Below, piece after piece: positions 25,101-37,090 of a stretch of DNA of 64,000 bases. Below the pieces are notes generated by a model. The model had not been told where the DNA came from and searched no databases. It was given only the letters and a program-made list of their open reading frames with translations. The DNA lies in contig JAKJXP020000070.1 of the NCBI GenBank assembly GCA_022225965.2, positions 62,001-126,000 on the forward strand. Direction: 5' to 3'. Position 1 is the first letter of the stretch, and every line of letters starts with the position of its first letter. Origin of the DNA: Diatrype stigma (lineage: Eukaryota; Ascomycota; Sordariomycetes; Xylariales; Diatrypaceae). A program made the translations under genes and the position numbers.

Positions 25101-27457
25101 TACGTATCCTTCTTCATTCTTTGCCCTAAGAGAGTTCCCCTATATCGGTCTCAGCTATCTCGGACATATATGTCGTTCGGAAAATTAGACCCGATTCGCT
25201 CCACATCCAGTGGAGGGAAGCAGTAGCAGACGCCGTCGACGCCGCCCCCTCCAATATATAAGTTGATCAATTTACTAAGCCCCAACGACCAGAGAAGGAC
25301 ACAAAATCCTCAAGAAGAAGATGGCAGGGACCCCAATACCCGGGTACTGCTCCCGGTCACGTGGAGAAGAAAGAGGGATAGATGGACATGGCAGGGACGT
25401 GGGGGCAAGACGAAAAAAAGGTACGGTACCTAACAGGAAAAGCCTATAGATGCCGAGCCCGTCCGTCTTGTTGGCGTGAGGTTGCAAGCAACAACACCAT
25501 ATACATGGACAGGAGGTGAGTGTACATATGTATGTATGTACGTGAAGATTCGATCAGGTGCGGAGCAAGTACATCGGCAACTTAAGGTAAGGAAGGTACT
25601 GTATCCACGGTAAATACACCGTTCCTAGTTCTGATATCCCAGTTCTATCCGGAAACCGCGTTCACTTCTATCTCAGCGCGATGGTCGCTTGTGCCCATGG
25701 TTTTCTATGTAAGTACACATGCATACGCGGTCGCATGCCTACCCTCCCGCTACTCGCCCAACGTATCTGAGTGAAGTGGCGGCGGAAGTTTGGTGGGCGA
25801 GTCACTGAAGGAGAAAACACGCGAGTGGGAAGATGCGTTGAGGTGAGGTGAGGTGAAGTGAAGTGAGACTAGGTGTGCATGTGAGTGTGTATCCGACAGC
25901 TCACTTGCTCGCTCGGTCTACCGCTCCCTCTCTCGCTCGTTCACTCGCCGTGTGTCGGCACCGGAGGGGCCATAAGGGAAGGAAGGAATCAGGAGGTAGT
26001 TGTTGTAACAACATCAAGCTCACCTACTCATCAGCCTCAATGGGTAGGGTAGTAAGTGAGTAATGTGATAGGAGATATATGCGGCAGCGGAACACCTCTC
26101 AGCTACTTATTCAGGCGGCCGATTACTCGTTACAATTGGCTGGATCGAGCTTGCAACGGGAGGACTGAAGGAAGTCCCCGAACACATGAAACGAAGAGAC
26201 CCCATTCCCATTACCAATTCCTAGATACTTGCTCACTTGGCTCATCTCATACAATCGGCATGGGATAACATGGCCATCCGTACGACGTAGTGAGTGACAT
26301 GTAAGGCTGGTGCCGCCGTTGCAATGATGAGATGGATGGGATGTAAGGTGGGATGTGTTTCAGATCTCGGCGCTAGACCCCAACACGAACGAATACAGGA
26401 ATAAGTTCTACGCCTGCTTGTGAATTACCAACAACCACCAACCCGCAGAAAAGACACGGGGATCATCACGAGCGCTGATTAGGGGGCCGGAAAACCTCGT
26501 TTGTTGCCTCCGTCCCGCCAGTTAACACGCTTTTCTCACATCGGGATTTTGGTATCTATACACGTCTGATGTCATCATCTTTTCTTTTGTCATTGAGCAA
26601 AAGCTAAAGTAGGAGGCAACTGAGTACCGCTCTGGCCTATCTCAAGAACCAGAACCTACTACTATTACACGCGAGCCACATGCAAACCACGGGAAACGAA
26701 AGCATCCTTGGCAACCATCCCTCCCTTCCTTCTCCCTCAGCCTCAGCCTCAGCCCTACACCGCGGGGCAAAACAAGGAACCTCGGGTATCGCGGAAAATG
26801 AGAGATGTGCCTCCTGTCTGTCGGTCCCGAGCGGATCCTGAACTGAGGTGACCCAGGCGCAAGTGGGAAGTAGAGCCCGCTGCGAGGCTAGCCCTGCCAA
26901 ACATGTCTGCTCACCTCCGCCCTGTCCGCTCAAGCTGGTTTGCCTGCCTAGTTGCCTCTCTAGTCCTACAGCCATAGCTTCGTCTCGTCTCATCGTCCGC
27001 CAACTATGTTCGCTTCTTTCATGAAGTGCGAGAACTCTTGCTCGCGGAAATGCCAATCTGCCTGCCGTCATCAAGCGCAAGAAAAACAAAAGTCCGGAAA
27101 ACCGTCAATCCGCACATCACTCCTTAATGTACAATGTAGTCGCAGCCCCTTCCGCTGCGTGTTCTTTCTTCTGATATCGTTTTTTGCGTTCTAATCATCT
27201 TCTGTATGCGAAAAGGGAAATTGCCCTCTCTATGTCTTTCGCCTTCGAGAGAAGACTGCCATTATGAAAGAACTGGTTAAGAATGAACCTGAAATGCTTT
27301 TGCAATGAATCCGTGTAACGCCTATGGTGTGTAGTATTCAAATCAAATACGGGCGCAAGGTAGCGTGGCAAGACGAATTAATCGTTCTTGGGCGAGGTAG
27401 GAGAGCTAGAACGTCAGGGTCAGCTGGGATCTTGAATACGGCAGTTAGGAATACCTA
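19105..27457. other. Gene-poor stretch of 8.4 kb
   Basis: I find no recognisable gene, transposase or reverse transcriptase. Contents: a CTACATACATA minisatellite at 20329-20363; CCTA/TAGG motifs around 20425-20475; ACAACCTTGGAAG at 20541-20553; a GAGGT/GAAGT run at 25840-25866; CAGCCT repeats at 26736-26755. Open frames at 21.3-24.5 kb are mostly 60-150 codons long on both strands, with none resembling a known family. The right end should hold the 3' end of the rpb1 transcript. Confidence 0.5.
20329..20363. repeat. CTACATACATA tandem repeat
   Basis: Three head-to-tail copies of an 11-base unit lie in a gene-free region; a related CCTA/TAGG-rich stretch follows at 20425-20475. Confidence 0.85.
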
Positions 27458-30400
27458 CTATTTGGGAGTGCTACTGCCAGCAGGACCAGGAGTCTTAGGA
27501 GACCACTGAGGAGACGTTGGCGAGTACTGAGGACTCGTTGGAGACTGCTGTGCACCTGCAGCCCGGTATGTGGGACTCGTCGGTGAATAGGCTGCCGGAG
27601 ATGTGGGCGAATAGCTCGGAGAGACCGGCGAGTACGAAGGGGACGTAGCGCCCGCGTGAAGGTTGGGCGACGTCGGGCTGTAACTCGGGCTAGTCGGTGA
27701 GTAGTTCGGCGAGGTAGGCGAGTTAGCTGCCGGCGAGGTTGGCGAGTAGTGTCGCGGAGAGGTTGGCGACGTAGGCGAGTAACTGGGCGAAGTCGGACTA
27801 TAGTTGGGGCTAGTCGGGCTTCCTCGGAACTGGGGCGAGCTAGGAGAGAATGACGGGGAAGAAGGACTGAATCGAGGTGAGCTGTCGTAGCGTCCGCCGA
27901 TGAGAGGCGAAGTAGGCGAGTATCCGATGCCTGGAGAGGAAGGCGAGTAACCTCCACCGAAATTGCCGTAGGGCGATGTAGGTGAGGTCGCGCCTGAGAA
28001 GGGGCTGGTTGCTCCAGGGCTGCGTCCTCCGTAGGGGCTGGCACTACCAAACCCGCCATACTCCGAGCCAAGGCCGAACCCAGCAGGGGTATCGGAGCCG
28101 GTTCCAACGATGGGCGAGAAATTGCCCATACCCATCGAAGGAGAGGCAAGAGACATGCCATATCCAGAGTCAGCCATGGGGGAACCGGTGTCGTACGGAG
28201 TCGCGGCACCATCGCCTTGGTTGCCTTTGATGGTCATGCCGGGCATGAGACCCATTCTCGAATTGTCCGAGATGACGGTGTCAAGCATCTTGGGATCGAG
28301 GAATACCTCGAAATGACCTGTGCCCATCGGGGCTAGCTGGCCCAGCATGACGTTCTCGGAGATACCCATGCAGTCATCAAGCTCACCGGTGGCTGCTGCC
28401 TCGAGTAGGATCTCTACGGTCTCTTCGAAAGAGCACCTCATCAGAGCACCCGTATCCGCTCTGTTGATACCATGGCGGGTAACGGCTGCAATACTACCGC
28501 GATACGTCATGACATCAACCAGGAGAGCGAGATGCCGCTCGTTGACGTAGGAACCATCAAAGGCAAGCACTCTTCGCAACTCATTAAGCAAAGCTCCTCG
28601 CGCAGCTTCAATACCGAAGGCGTCGACGATCTGCCACAGATCGTTGGTGATCGTGCGCTTAGCGTCAACGCCAGGAACAGCTAATACTTCACGCAGAGCT
28701 GTACCTTGGGTGTCGAGTACCCATTCTTCGCAGAGCTCGTGGCCCATCGACTGGATAAGCGCACCGCTCTTTTCCTTAGCGATCTTTGAGCCTTCTCGAA
28801 GGAAGGCCTTCTCAATGCCCTTCACGCCGCGGAGAGTTAAATTCTCCATCAGATGGTCTGCCAGACGCTTGAGCATCACGTCGTCCTCCAAAGTCTTCTC
28901 CCCGTCGTCCTTGTCATCTATTATAGGACGAACGCGGATAACCTGGCTTTCGGCATTGTTATCACTGTAAATGACGGCAAGATCATTGGTATAGTCTTCC
29001 TTGAGACGCTTGGCGACGTCTTCTACAGTCATACGCTTGTCGAGAAGTTTCTGTCGATCTAGGGTGAAGCGGAGCAACCACCTGGATTGTCTCTCAATCG
29101 AGTCGTGCTCTTCGTCGGGGATGAGGAAGTACGATTCGACCATGTCTGAATCCTCGGGGATGGTGGTAGACTGAATATCGGGGTCATAATAGACCTCGGC
29201 GATTGTCGTGATAGAGCGAAGGTTGGTATGCTCAACCACGCTTCGAAGCATCTTCGCATGATCCTTGGTAGCTGTTGGGCCATCCCAGTAGACAATCATC
29301 GAGGGCGTCTTGATGTTACTCGCGACATTAAGAATCTCCTTCAACCGAGGGACACCGAGGGTGACGTTCTTGGCAGCGATACCAGTGAAATGGAACGTGT
29401 TCAGAGTCATCTGCGTGGCGGGCTCACCGATGGACTGAGCGGCTAGAACACCCACCATCTCGCCCGGGCTGACAAAGGCCCGTTGCCATCGGCTCTCCAA
29501 TTCTCCCAGAACGTGGCGGAAAACCAGCTTGTCCAATCGCTGTTCGACAGCAATACGCTTGAATGCCAAGCGCGAACGAAGCAAGGCCTTGAAGAGCAGG
29601 GTAGAGCTCTCATTAGCTTCTTTTGAAACGGCCTCCGGACCACGAACGACGACCATTCTGTCCAGAAGCTCCTGAACAGCCGGGATAACGTCTTGCGGGG
29701 TAAGATTGCTTCGCTTGGACTCATCCAACTTGAGGAGCTTCTTGGACGACTCGATTAGTCGACCGATATTGTACGGCAGCTGGAACTGGTCCTCCAGTTT
29801 CTCGACACCTTGGTTGAATTCGCGGAGGAATTCACGGTCCTTGGAAATTGCTTCAAACTCCATGTCCAAGAGTTTCTGAGCCTCGATATCGCCGGAAATG
29901 TCCTGGGCGTATTCGAGAGCTTTCAAAGCAGCCGGGGGAGTCTCTGCCATGACATCAAGGCGGTACTGAGACTCGAAATCTGCATCCCGGATCGTCCATT
30001 GATCCATCACCTGCTTCTCAATGATCTGGCCATCGAGACCGTCCTCGCCATAGAGGAACTGAATGATATCTCCAAGCGAGTTTCGGACAGTTCCATCGTA
30101 TTTGGCGCTTACATCTTCCAGGGCTTTGACAAGACGACGCTGTATATAACCAGTTTCTGCTGTCTTGACAGCGGTATCAATCAGACCTTCTCGACCAGCC
30201 ATGGCGTGGAAATAGAACTCAGTTGGAGTCAGACCTCTGAGGTAAGAGTTCTCCACGAAACCACGCGCCTCGGGCGAGTAGTCGTCCTTGGTGAAGTGCG
30301 GCAACGTCCGATACTTAAAACCGAAAGGAATTCGCTTACCCTCGACAACTTGCTGGCCGACCAGTGCGCTCATCTGGGAGATGTTGATAGCCGAACCCTT

Positions 30401-32890
30401 GGATCCGGAACGGGCCATGACGACGGCGTTGTTCAAATCCTTGAGACTGTTCTCTGCCGTCGTACCAGCCCTCTCACGAGCATCGTTGAGAGCCTTGGAG
30501 ACTTTGCTCTCGAAACTTTCTCTGATGTTCATACCCGGAAGGCATTCCAAAGTGTTAGCCGTCGCTTCGACGGTGAGGTCGGCAACAATCTGTTTCTGCT
30601 CGTTGATGTTTCCTTGCACCTTCTCGATGGTGCGTTTATCAGGAATTGTGTCGCCGATACCGATGCTGAATCCGTTGTGGAGAAGCCAGTAGTTAATTAC
30701 GCGCTGGCACCCATTCAGGAAAGCCATCGCGCCATCAGGGCCCAGTTCGTTGTAGCAGAGGTGTACAATACCTCCACCTGCAGCACCTACGTTCTTCTTG
30801 GTAAGAAGACCAAAGAGGAGCTCACCCGACTGAACCAACAAACCCTCGTCGTCTGGCGGGCACCATGGATGACTCTTGGCCTTGGTGTACAGGCTGATCT
30901 CACGAGGGATGACCATGCTGACAATCTGCTTTCCTGTCCAACGAGGTCGAGGTTTAAGAATTGCAGGATGAGGGATCACACCATCCCAGTTCGGCACCCA
31001 GAGCATGATGTTCATAACTGCCTCCTTGGTCATGAAGACATCACGGCGGCACATCTTGTACACACCTGCCAGAGTATCTTGGACGATACCCATCAATGGT
31101 CCGTTCCGTTGAGGGGAGACAATATTGAGGGGAACCATGCACAGTTCCTTGATTTCAGCCCGGGTTTCCTCGGTCTGTGGCACGTGGAGATTCATCTCGT
31201 CACCATCAAAATCGGCGTTGTATGGGGATGTGACGGACAAGTTCAGTCGGAAAGTCGAGTAAGGCATGACCTTGACACGGTGACCCATCATGGATTCCTT
31301 GTGCAAAGAGGGCTGACGGTTGAAGATGATGTAGTCGCCATCCTGTAGATGTCGCTCGACCTTCCAGCCATACTCCAAAGAAATGGCTCCAGCGCGCTTG
31401 TGATGCCGAAGATCAATTCGTGTGCCGTCAGAGCGGATGACGTACTTGGCACCGGGATGTTCATTCGGTCCATTTTGCACAAGCTTGTGTAGACGAGAAA
31501 TGTTGTACGGTGTGACAGTCTCGGGATACGTGAGGGTTCTCGCAATGCTTCTGGGGACACCGACTTCATCTAGCGAAATATTGGCATCTCCTGTGATAAC
31601 AGTACGGGCGGAGAAATCCACCCGCTTTCCCATCAAATTGCCACGGAGTCTGCCCTCTTTTCCCTTTAGACGTGCTCGGATGGACTTGACTGGTCGGCCA
31701 CTCTTCTGCAACGCTTGGGGTTGACCAGCAATATCGTTATCCATCAGTGTTGCAACGTGATATTGGAGGAGTGACTCAAATTCATTGGCGATATGGGCAG
31801 GTGAGCCCTCTTGAATGGCTTGCTGGACATTGCTGTTGGCACGGATGATATCACCGAGCTTATACGTCAAGTCGTCCTCATTTCGGAGGCCTTGGCCCGT
31901 TCCGTCCATAGAGATACTGGGGCGGACAGGCGGCGGCGGAACAGGTAGGACAGTTACGATCATCCACTCGGGGCGGGCCCAGTCCTTATTCAGGCCCATG
32001 TCGGCGAGATCTTCATCGGTTATGCTTTTCAAGATATTGAGGGCCATTTCCGGGGTGATGGGACGTTTGTCAGTGCTCTTAACACCGTCCTCGCTAATAG
32101 TCTGTTGTGTAGCCCAGAGCTGCAATGCGGTCTGACGCACTCTAGGCTGAGCATTACCGCAACCGCCATGGCCTTTTTGCTTCGGCTTGCTGCCCGGTTC
32201 ATATTCTTGGTCTTCCTCTTTCGGAACCTCATTGCTGCACGCAGTCTTGGTCTTACAGCAGTTCCAGACACGCTGGAAGCGGGACTTGGGGTCCCGCGCG
32301 GCAACAGCGGCTGCAAAGTCTGGTGAACTCTGAATAGTGCTTGTTAGCATCAACTGGGTTCTGATTAGTCAAGCGAAAGCAGGATACTGACTCTATCATC
32401 TAGAACTTTGCTGCAGTTGTGGCAGACCATCTCAAGGACTTTCTTGACCTTTTTGATGAATCCAGGATGATAGACAGGTTTGGCTAGCTCGATGTGTCCG
32501 AAATGGCCGGGGCATTCAGACATGCTTTCGCCACAGGTAGCACACTTGAACTGGCGGTCGACGGAGCCAAGGCGCGGATCGTTCAGACCATCTTCTCTAG
32601 GTTTCGTTCTGGTCTCATCCATAGTCTCGGGATACTTGATTCTACAGACGGACATGTTCTTTATCTCCTCGGGAGACAAGAGGCCGAACTGGATCTCTTT
32701 GATGATCTTGAGCGGCGCATCGCTATGCGGAAAGTGAAGGTTCGCCCTTGATCCAAGTTAGCAGCCGCGTCAGACCCCGCAAATCTTACATTCAATTCAA
32801 ATTTGGTTGGTGGCGTAATCGATGGTAAGAATCGATAGAAGGTACAATACGTACTGTCAAAGGAGTTAGCAGGTGTACTTTGTACCTCAT
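27458..32890 (-). CDS. rpb1: RNA polymerase II largest subunit Rpb1 (3 exons; exon 1 uncertain)
   Basis: Rpb1 forms the active centre of nuclear RNA polymerase II. Clear exons are 32746-32392 and 32329-27458; the intron between them has a GTCAGT donor, GCTAAC branch and CAG acceptor, phase 0. The start of the protein lies upstream. ATG-AG at 32890-32886 followed by a GT fits the phase 2 acceptor at 32747 and gives an N-terminus [13 protein letters not shown] and 1743 aa, the usual size. In this numbering the clamp zinc ligands are C70, C73, C80, H83, C110 and C113. The catalytic loop NADFDGDE (D493, D495, D497) binds Mg. The bridge helix region [17 protein letters not shown] and the trigger loop QMTLNTFHF are intact. 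The C-terminal domain from about residue 1569 has roughly 18 to 20 heptads, many degenerate (YSPTSPS mixed with FSPSSPS, NSPTSPN and WSPKTPG), as is common in filamentous fungi. Confidence 0.95.
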
Positions 32891-34454
32891 GATTGAATGA
32901 TTAGATGGGTAGGAAGACTTGACATACCATATTGGCAGATTAGATCCCCCGCTGCTTGATACCTTCCTAATACGAGACGGGATGTAGGATTAATGAGGTG
33001 CGCGATGGTGGAAAAGGGTACTGAAAAGGTGTTGCTGTCGCGATGAAAGGAAGACGCGGTGACTCGAAGTGGAGGCGAAAGAATGAATGTGGGCAAAGGC
33101 AGAATGCGCAGGCAAGTCGCCAGAATTAGTTGTTTCCCGAAAGAAAGAAGGCAGAAAGAAAACTCCTAGGGAAGTGATCAAGTTACGCGATGGGTAGGCG
33201 CGCGCAGGAATGATGGAAGTGGAAGAGTGGAAGACGGTGAAAAAGTGCCCTAGATAAGGCACCAGTGGAGAGCGGCAGGCCAGGCCCAAGGCCTGTGGGA
33301 AGTGCTGGATCGGCGCCCAGAGTCGCGCGCGTTTGTCGTAATCGAGCCGGCAGAGCTGAGGATGGAAAACGAGATGTCGGAATCCTCTGAGATGCCGGAA
33401 AGTCGTTGCTGAAGACGTGCACGAGATCCGACAACGCGCTTTGTGGATGTAGGTGATGGGTGTGGATTGTTCACGGATTGGTTGTTGTTGAAGAAGATTG
33501 CAAATCTGTAGGTTGAGGCGAATCGAAGCCGGAATTATCAGGCTGCAACCTCTCACTCGCCGAAGGGTACGTACCTGCGCACCTACGTACACATGGATGT
33601 AGTACATACAGACATTCACTGTTCAACACAATAGGCCCCACTACAATAGGTATCTAGATACCTGGGTACCTGCCCCGTCACCAGCCCAGCACGCCGGACT
33701 CCAATACATTCATACGTGTAAGTGCCATGTAGTTCCAGCATGTATGCCGTCTTCACAAATTACCCATTTAGGTACCTAGCTGAAGAACTGCAGAAACTAC
33801 ATACATCACCCATCCATTTAATGTCCCTTATTCCTGAGCGGCAAATTTCGAGGTGAGGTGCCGGGACACTTCCGTTTTCACTGAACAGCTTGAGAGGGAA
33901 GCAGCCTGTACAGTGCATACGTACAATAGGTACCTAGTACTTTTGAGCTAGAGAAAGACCGATATTTTACCGATGCTGTGTAAGACTAGGCTAGACTACT
34001 ACATACCACCTTACTGAACCTCTATAAAATGACTTGGACTTCTTTACAAATAAAATAGCAGCAGCTTACTCTCAGTCTACTACTTACATATCTATTGAAA
34101 GTTCCAGGCTTGCGTGATTCGTGAAGAGGCAGATATCAGCTTGCATGACTCCAAGCACTTGCTACCATTGCACAGTTGTTACCTGATAGTCCAAACTTGT
34201 CACGGCATGATAACTACAGCTAAAGGGTAGGTACTTGCATCATAGCTTCCGGGAATGGAAATGCCGGTGAATATCAACAAAGGAACAATTGGGCTCTCTG
34301 CGCTGCCTTTGTACCCGGCCCGGCGAGTCGAGAACAATGCTACGCGGCATGCCATCATCACCACCTACATTCCACCTAGCTCGAACCAGAAGGATAACAG
34401 ACGCCCTTACTACTTATCTCAGAAACAGACGTATTTCCTGGACCTTCCAATTGC

Positions 34455-34515
34455 TAGGGGCTAGTGGGGGCTAGTGGTGGCTAGTGGTGGCTAGTGGTGG
34501 CTAGTGGTGGCTAGT
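34455..34515. repeat. GGTGGCTAGT tandem repeat
   Basis: About six copies of a 10-base unit, the first two GGGGGCTAGT and the rest GGTGGCTAGT, lie at the left border of an AT-rich repeat-like stretch. Confidence 0.9.
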
Positions 34516-34534
34516 ATGGTGCGAATGGTCCAGG

Positions 34535-35020
34535 AAAGACGTCTGAGACGGCGATCCGAAAAAGGGCTGACCCTGGTGAACAAATGTATGGGGAATAAAA
34601 AGATACCGCACTGTCACTCCCCCATAACTTCGCCAATCCTTATCCTATAAGAAATCCGAAAGTACGCCAAAGGTCGCAAATCGATGGAGATCATTTTGAT
34701 ATAAAATATAAAGCTCTACGATATCGGATGGCCGTAATCCAATTTCAAAACGGACAAGGGTACCCTGGTGAACACTTTTGATCGTTCTGGACTCGGCTTG
34801 CGTTTTATTTTAACACAACATATTATAAATGCGAAAGCATATAAAGGTAGCCACCGTTAATAGCTACATCCGGACGTCGTCGGATTTTTTATATCTCGAA
34901 AATTCGTAAAGTTATGGATAAATAGGGGTAAAGGGTGGTACTTTTCCCCTTGGGCTCCTATAGGCACCCGATCGCCGTCTCAGACCACTTTTCGGAATCC
35001 AGTGGCCCCAGCCACACTTA

Positions 35021-35082
<62 letters not shown>

Positions 35083-35165
35083 NNNNNNNNNNGTGGCCCC
35101 CCCCACACTTCCCCCCCCCCCCCCCCCCCCCCCCCTTACCCAAAAGAAAAGTGGTCTGTTTCTGA
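34535..35165. repeat. AT-rich fold-back region around the assembly gap
   Basis: The 15-mer TCTGAGACGGCGATC at about 34540-34554 recurs inverted at about 34967-34981. The 13-mer CAGACCACTTTTC at 34981-34993 recurs inverted at 35146-35158, across the gap. CCCTGGTGAACA occurs twice in direct orientation (about 34571 and 34761). The stretch is AT-rich, unlike its surroundings, and has no open frame. It could be a non-autonomous mobile element or solo terminal repeat, but I see no target duplication or known family. Confidence 0.4.
35022..35135. other. Assembly gap: poly-G, N10, poly-C
   Basis: Sixty-one G (35022-35082), ten N (35083-35092), an 18-base GTGGCCCCCCCCACACTT block and 25 C (35111-35135). 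The block is a near copy of GTGGCCCCAGCCACACTTA at 35003-35021. Both contig ends therefore run into G when read toward the gap, which fits no-signal base calling in two-colour sequencing rather than real DNA. Confidence 0.9.
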
Positions 35166-35492
35166 GATAACTTACTACATGTAATAAGTACCTACATATG
35201 TAGGTAGGTAGCTCTGATCAACAGCAGCCAGTCACTCATCAATTTTATCGATACGGAATTCTATCAATACAACGTCAAAGAACATATGTAGCTACATATA
35301 TAGGTAAGTAGGTATGTGGGTATCATGTGTGTAGCTATAATACCTGCTAGCTATACACGGATGGAAATTCCGAGGATCATTTACTCGGAGATATCATGAA
35401 AGCATAGCACAATGCTTGGAATATCAGAACACCAGATGCGTTTGCCCTACTCTGCTAGCATTCCAACGCAGTAGTATAGTAGTTCAATATCA

Positions 35493-37090
35493 TTATTTTT
35501 TCCTCCCCCGCGCTGCTCTCCCAGTCGTCCTCTTGCCAGCTGTACCCGTGCCCGTGCCCGTCGTACCCGTACCAGCACCAGCGCCCCCCGCCTTCGCGGC
35601 CTCGTCGATGACGACCGCTCCCTCGTGACCCTCGTCGACGCTCTTGCGGCGGACCGTGCCGGCACTAACGGCAATGAACTCCTCCTCGCTATCACTCTCG
35701 CCCAGGTTGAACAGGACCGGCATGCGGAAGGCGTTCGCTTCGTTGTCGTCTTCGCCGAAGCCCCCGTCGCCGAAGCCCCCGCCGCCGGCCCCGAGGCCGT
35801 AGCAGCCCAGGCTTCGCGGGTCCGGGGTCAGCACGTCAATGTCCTCGTCCTCGCGGTCGAGGCGGCGCTTGTTGATCTCCTCCTGCGGGTGGATGTCGAA
35901 CTCGTCCTCGCGCTCGACGTACTCGACGTTCTCCTCGACTTCGACGAAGTCGGGCGCCAGCGCCGACCACCGCTGCGGGCTCGTCACCGACCAGATGTAG
36001 ATGCGGCCCGTCTCGAGCCCGCACGCCGCCAGCACCGCCCGGTGCGGGTGCCACTCGATCACGCCCTGCTCCTCCTTGGGGCCCTCGAGCATCCGGACCA
36101 GACTTCCGTGGTTCCGCTCCCAGATGTACAGCTCGTGATTGTTGTACGTCGACGCCGCCACGTACTCCCCCGTCGCGCTGAAGGTCACATGGTTCCAGCT
36201 CAGTCGGTTGACCACGTCCTGGAACTTGTGCTCGAGCGGGACCTGGATCGTGTCCGGGTCGAGGTCGTCGGCCGATAGGTTCGGGACGTGGAATGTCCGG
36301 ATGATGCGGTCTTGTGAATTGACTAGTAGTTCTCTGCCCGAGGATGTCAAGCGCAGCGTAGTGACGACCGAGGTGCAGATCTTCTCTGACCATATGATTT
36401 CCCGCGTCTTGGCGTCTATGATGTTTAGCTTGCCCTTGTTCGTGCCCGCTAGTATATGATCTCCGTTAACTGTCCAAACGGTTGCCGTCGTCATCTGTCT
36501 CGCGTCTTCTTTCGCCTGTTTCTCTTTGGTTGCAGCGTCGGCATCGGTGTTGGTTCGCTTCGGCGCAGAGGGGAGGATGTGTTTGATATCAGTCGCACTG
36601 TTTACGTCAACCAGGACAGGGGCCTCATCGAAGATGGATGCGACGAATTGGTGTCTTCGGGGTCTTGTAGTCAGCTCTAGCTCTAGCTCAACAAGGAAGC
36701 TGAAATCAGGCAGTTGACGACTGCTACTTACGGATCCCATGGATGTAGATCTGCCGTGTATATGGGGGCACGGAAGCGCACTTCTCGATACCTCGTCCCG
36801 TCCTTCAGATCCCAGAGCACGGCCCTCCAACCCTGACAGGCAGAGAGCAGGTGCTGGCCGCATCGCGACCAGCTCAACGAAGTGATCGCGGCCCTATGGC
36901 CCCTCAGCTTCCTCGCGACCCCCATGGTATCGAGGTCCCACACGACGACGGTGCCATCGACGCGGCCGGAGGCAAGGTAGTCGCCCTTGCGATTGAAGCG
37001 CAGGCATGTGGTGTGCCCGGATCGGATGGTGTTGGTGATATTCTCGGGATAGTCCTGGAGCAGGTAGTCGTCGGAAAGTAGAAGGTTCAT
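35493..37090 (-). CDS. swd1: COMPASS subunit Swd1 / RbBP5 homologue (2 exons)
   Basis: Swd1 is the WD40 subunit of the Set1 (COMPASS) histone H3K4 methyltransferase. Exons are 37090-36732 and 36663-35493; the 68-base intron has a GTAAGT donor, a GCTGAC branch and an AAG acceptor, and phase 2 restores HPWDPPRRHQFVAS. The product is 509 aa, close to family length. The N-terminus has the near-invariant YPENITNTIRSGHTTCLRFN, then WD repeats GDYLASGRVDGTVVVWD and a second GH...LWD unit, then further beta-propeller repeats to about residue 340. The C-terminal third is acidic (EVEENVEYVEREDEFDIHP), followed by a Gly-rich stretch and a GTGTGT-type low-complexity end with a basic RGRKK tip. It lies head to head with thg1, 610 bases apart, so the two probably share a promoter region. 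Confidence 0.94.

Larger units (their letters stand above)
32891..35492. other. rpb1 promoter side and repeat-bearing intergenic region
   Basis: The part near 32900-33600 should hold the rpb1 leader and promoter on the minus strand. It contains an ATG directly followed by GTATGT (32930-32925) and a GCTAAC...TTGACAG acceptor (about 32870-32855), so the leader is probably spliced. From about 34440 the sequence turns AT-rich and repeat-like and ends in an assembly gap. TAGGTA motifs occur at 33650-33670, 33770 and 35195-35212. No coding gene is supported. Confidence 0.55.

Noticed and set aside
29810..31348. 512-codon open frame on the plus strand
   Set aside because: It lies exactly antisense to the conserved core of rpb1. 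Its length comes from the codon bias of the real gene; it has no domain of its own.
35625..36278. 217-codon plus-strand frame over swd1
   Set aside because: Antisense shadow of the WD40 gene; Val/Leu/Arg composition and no domain.
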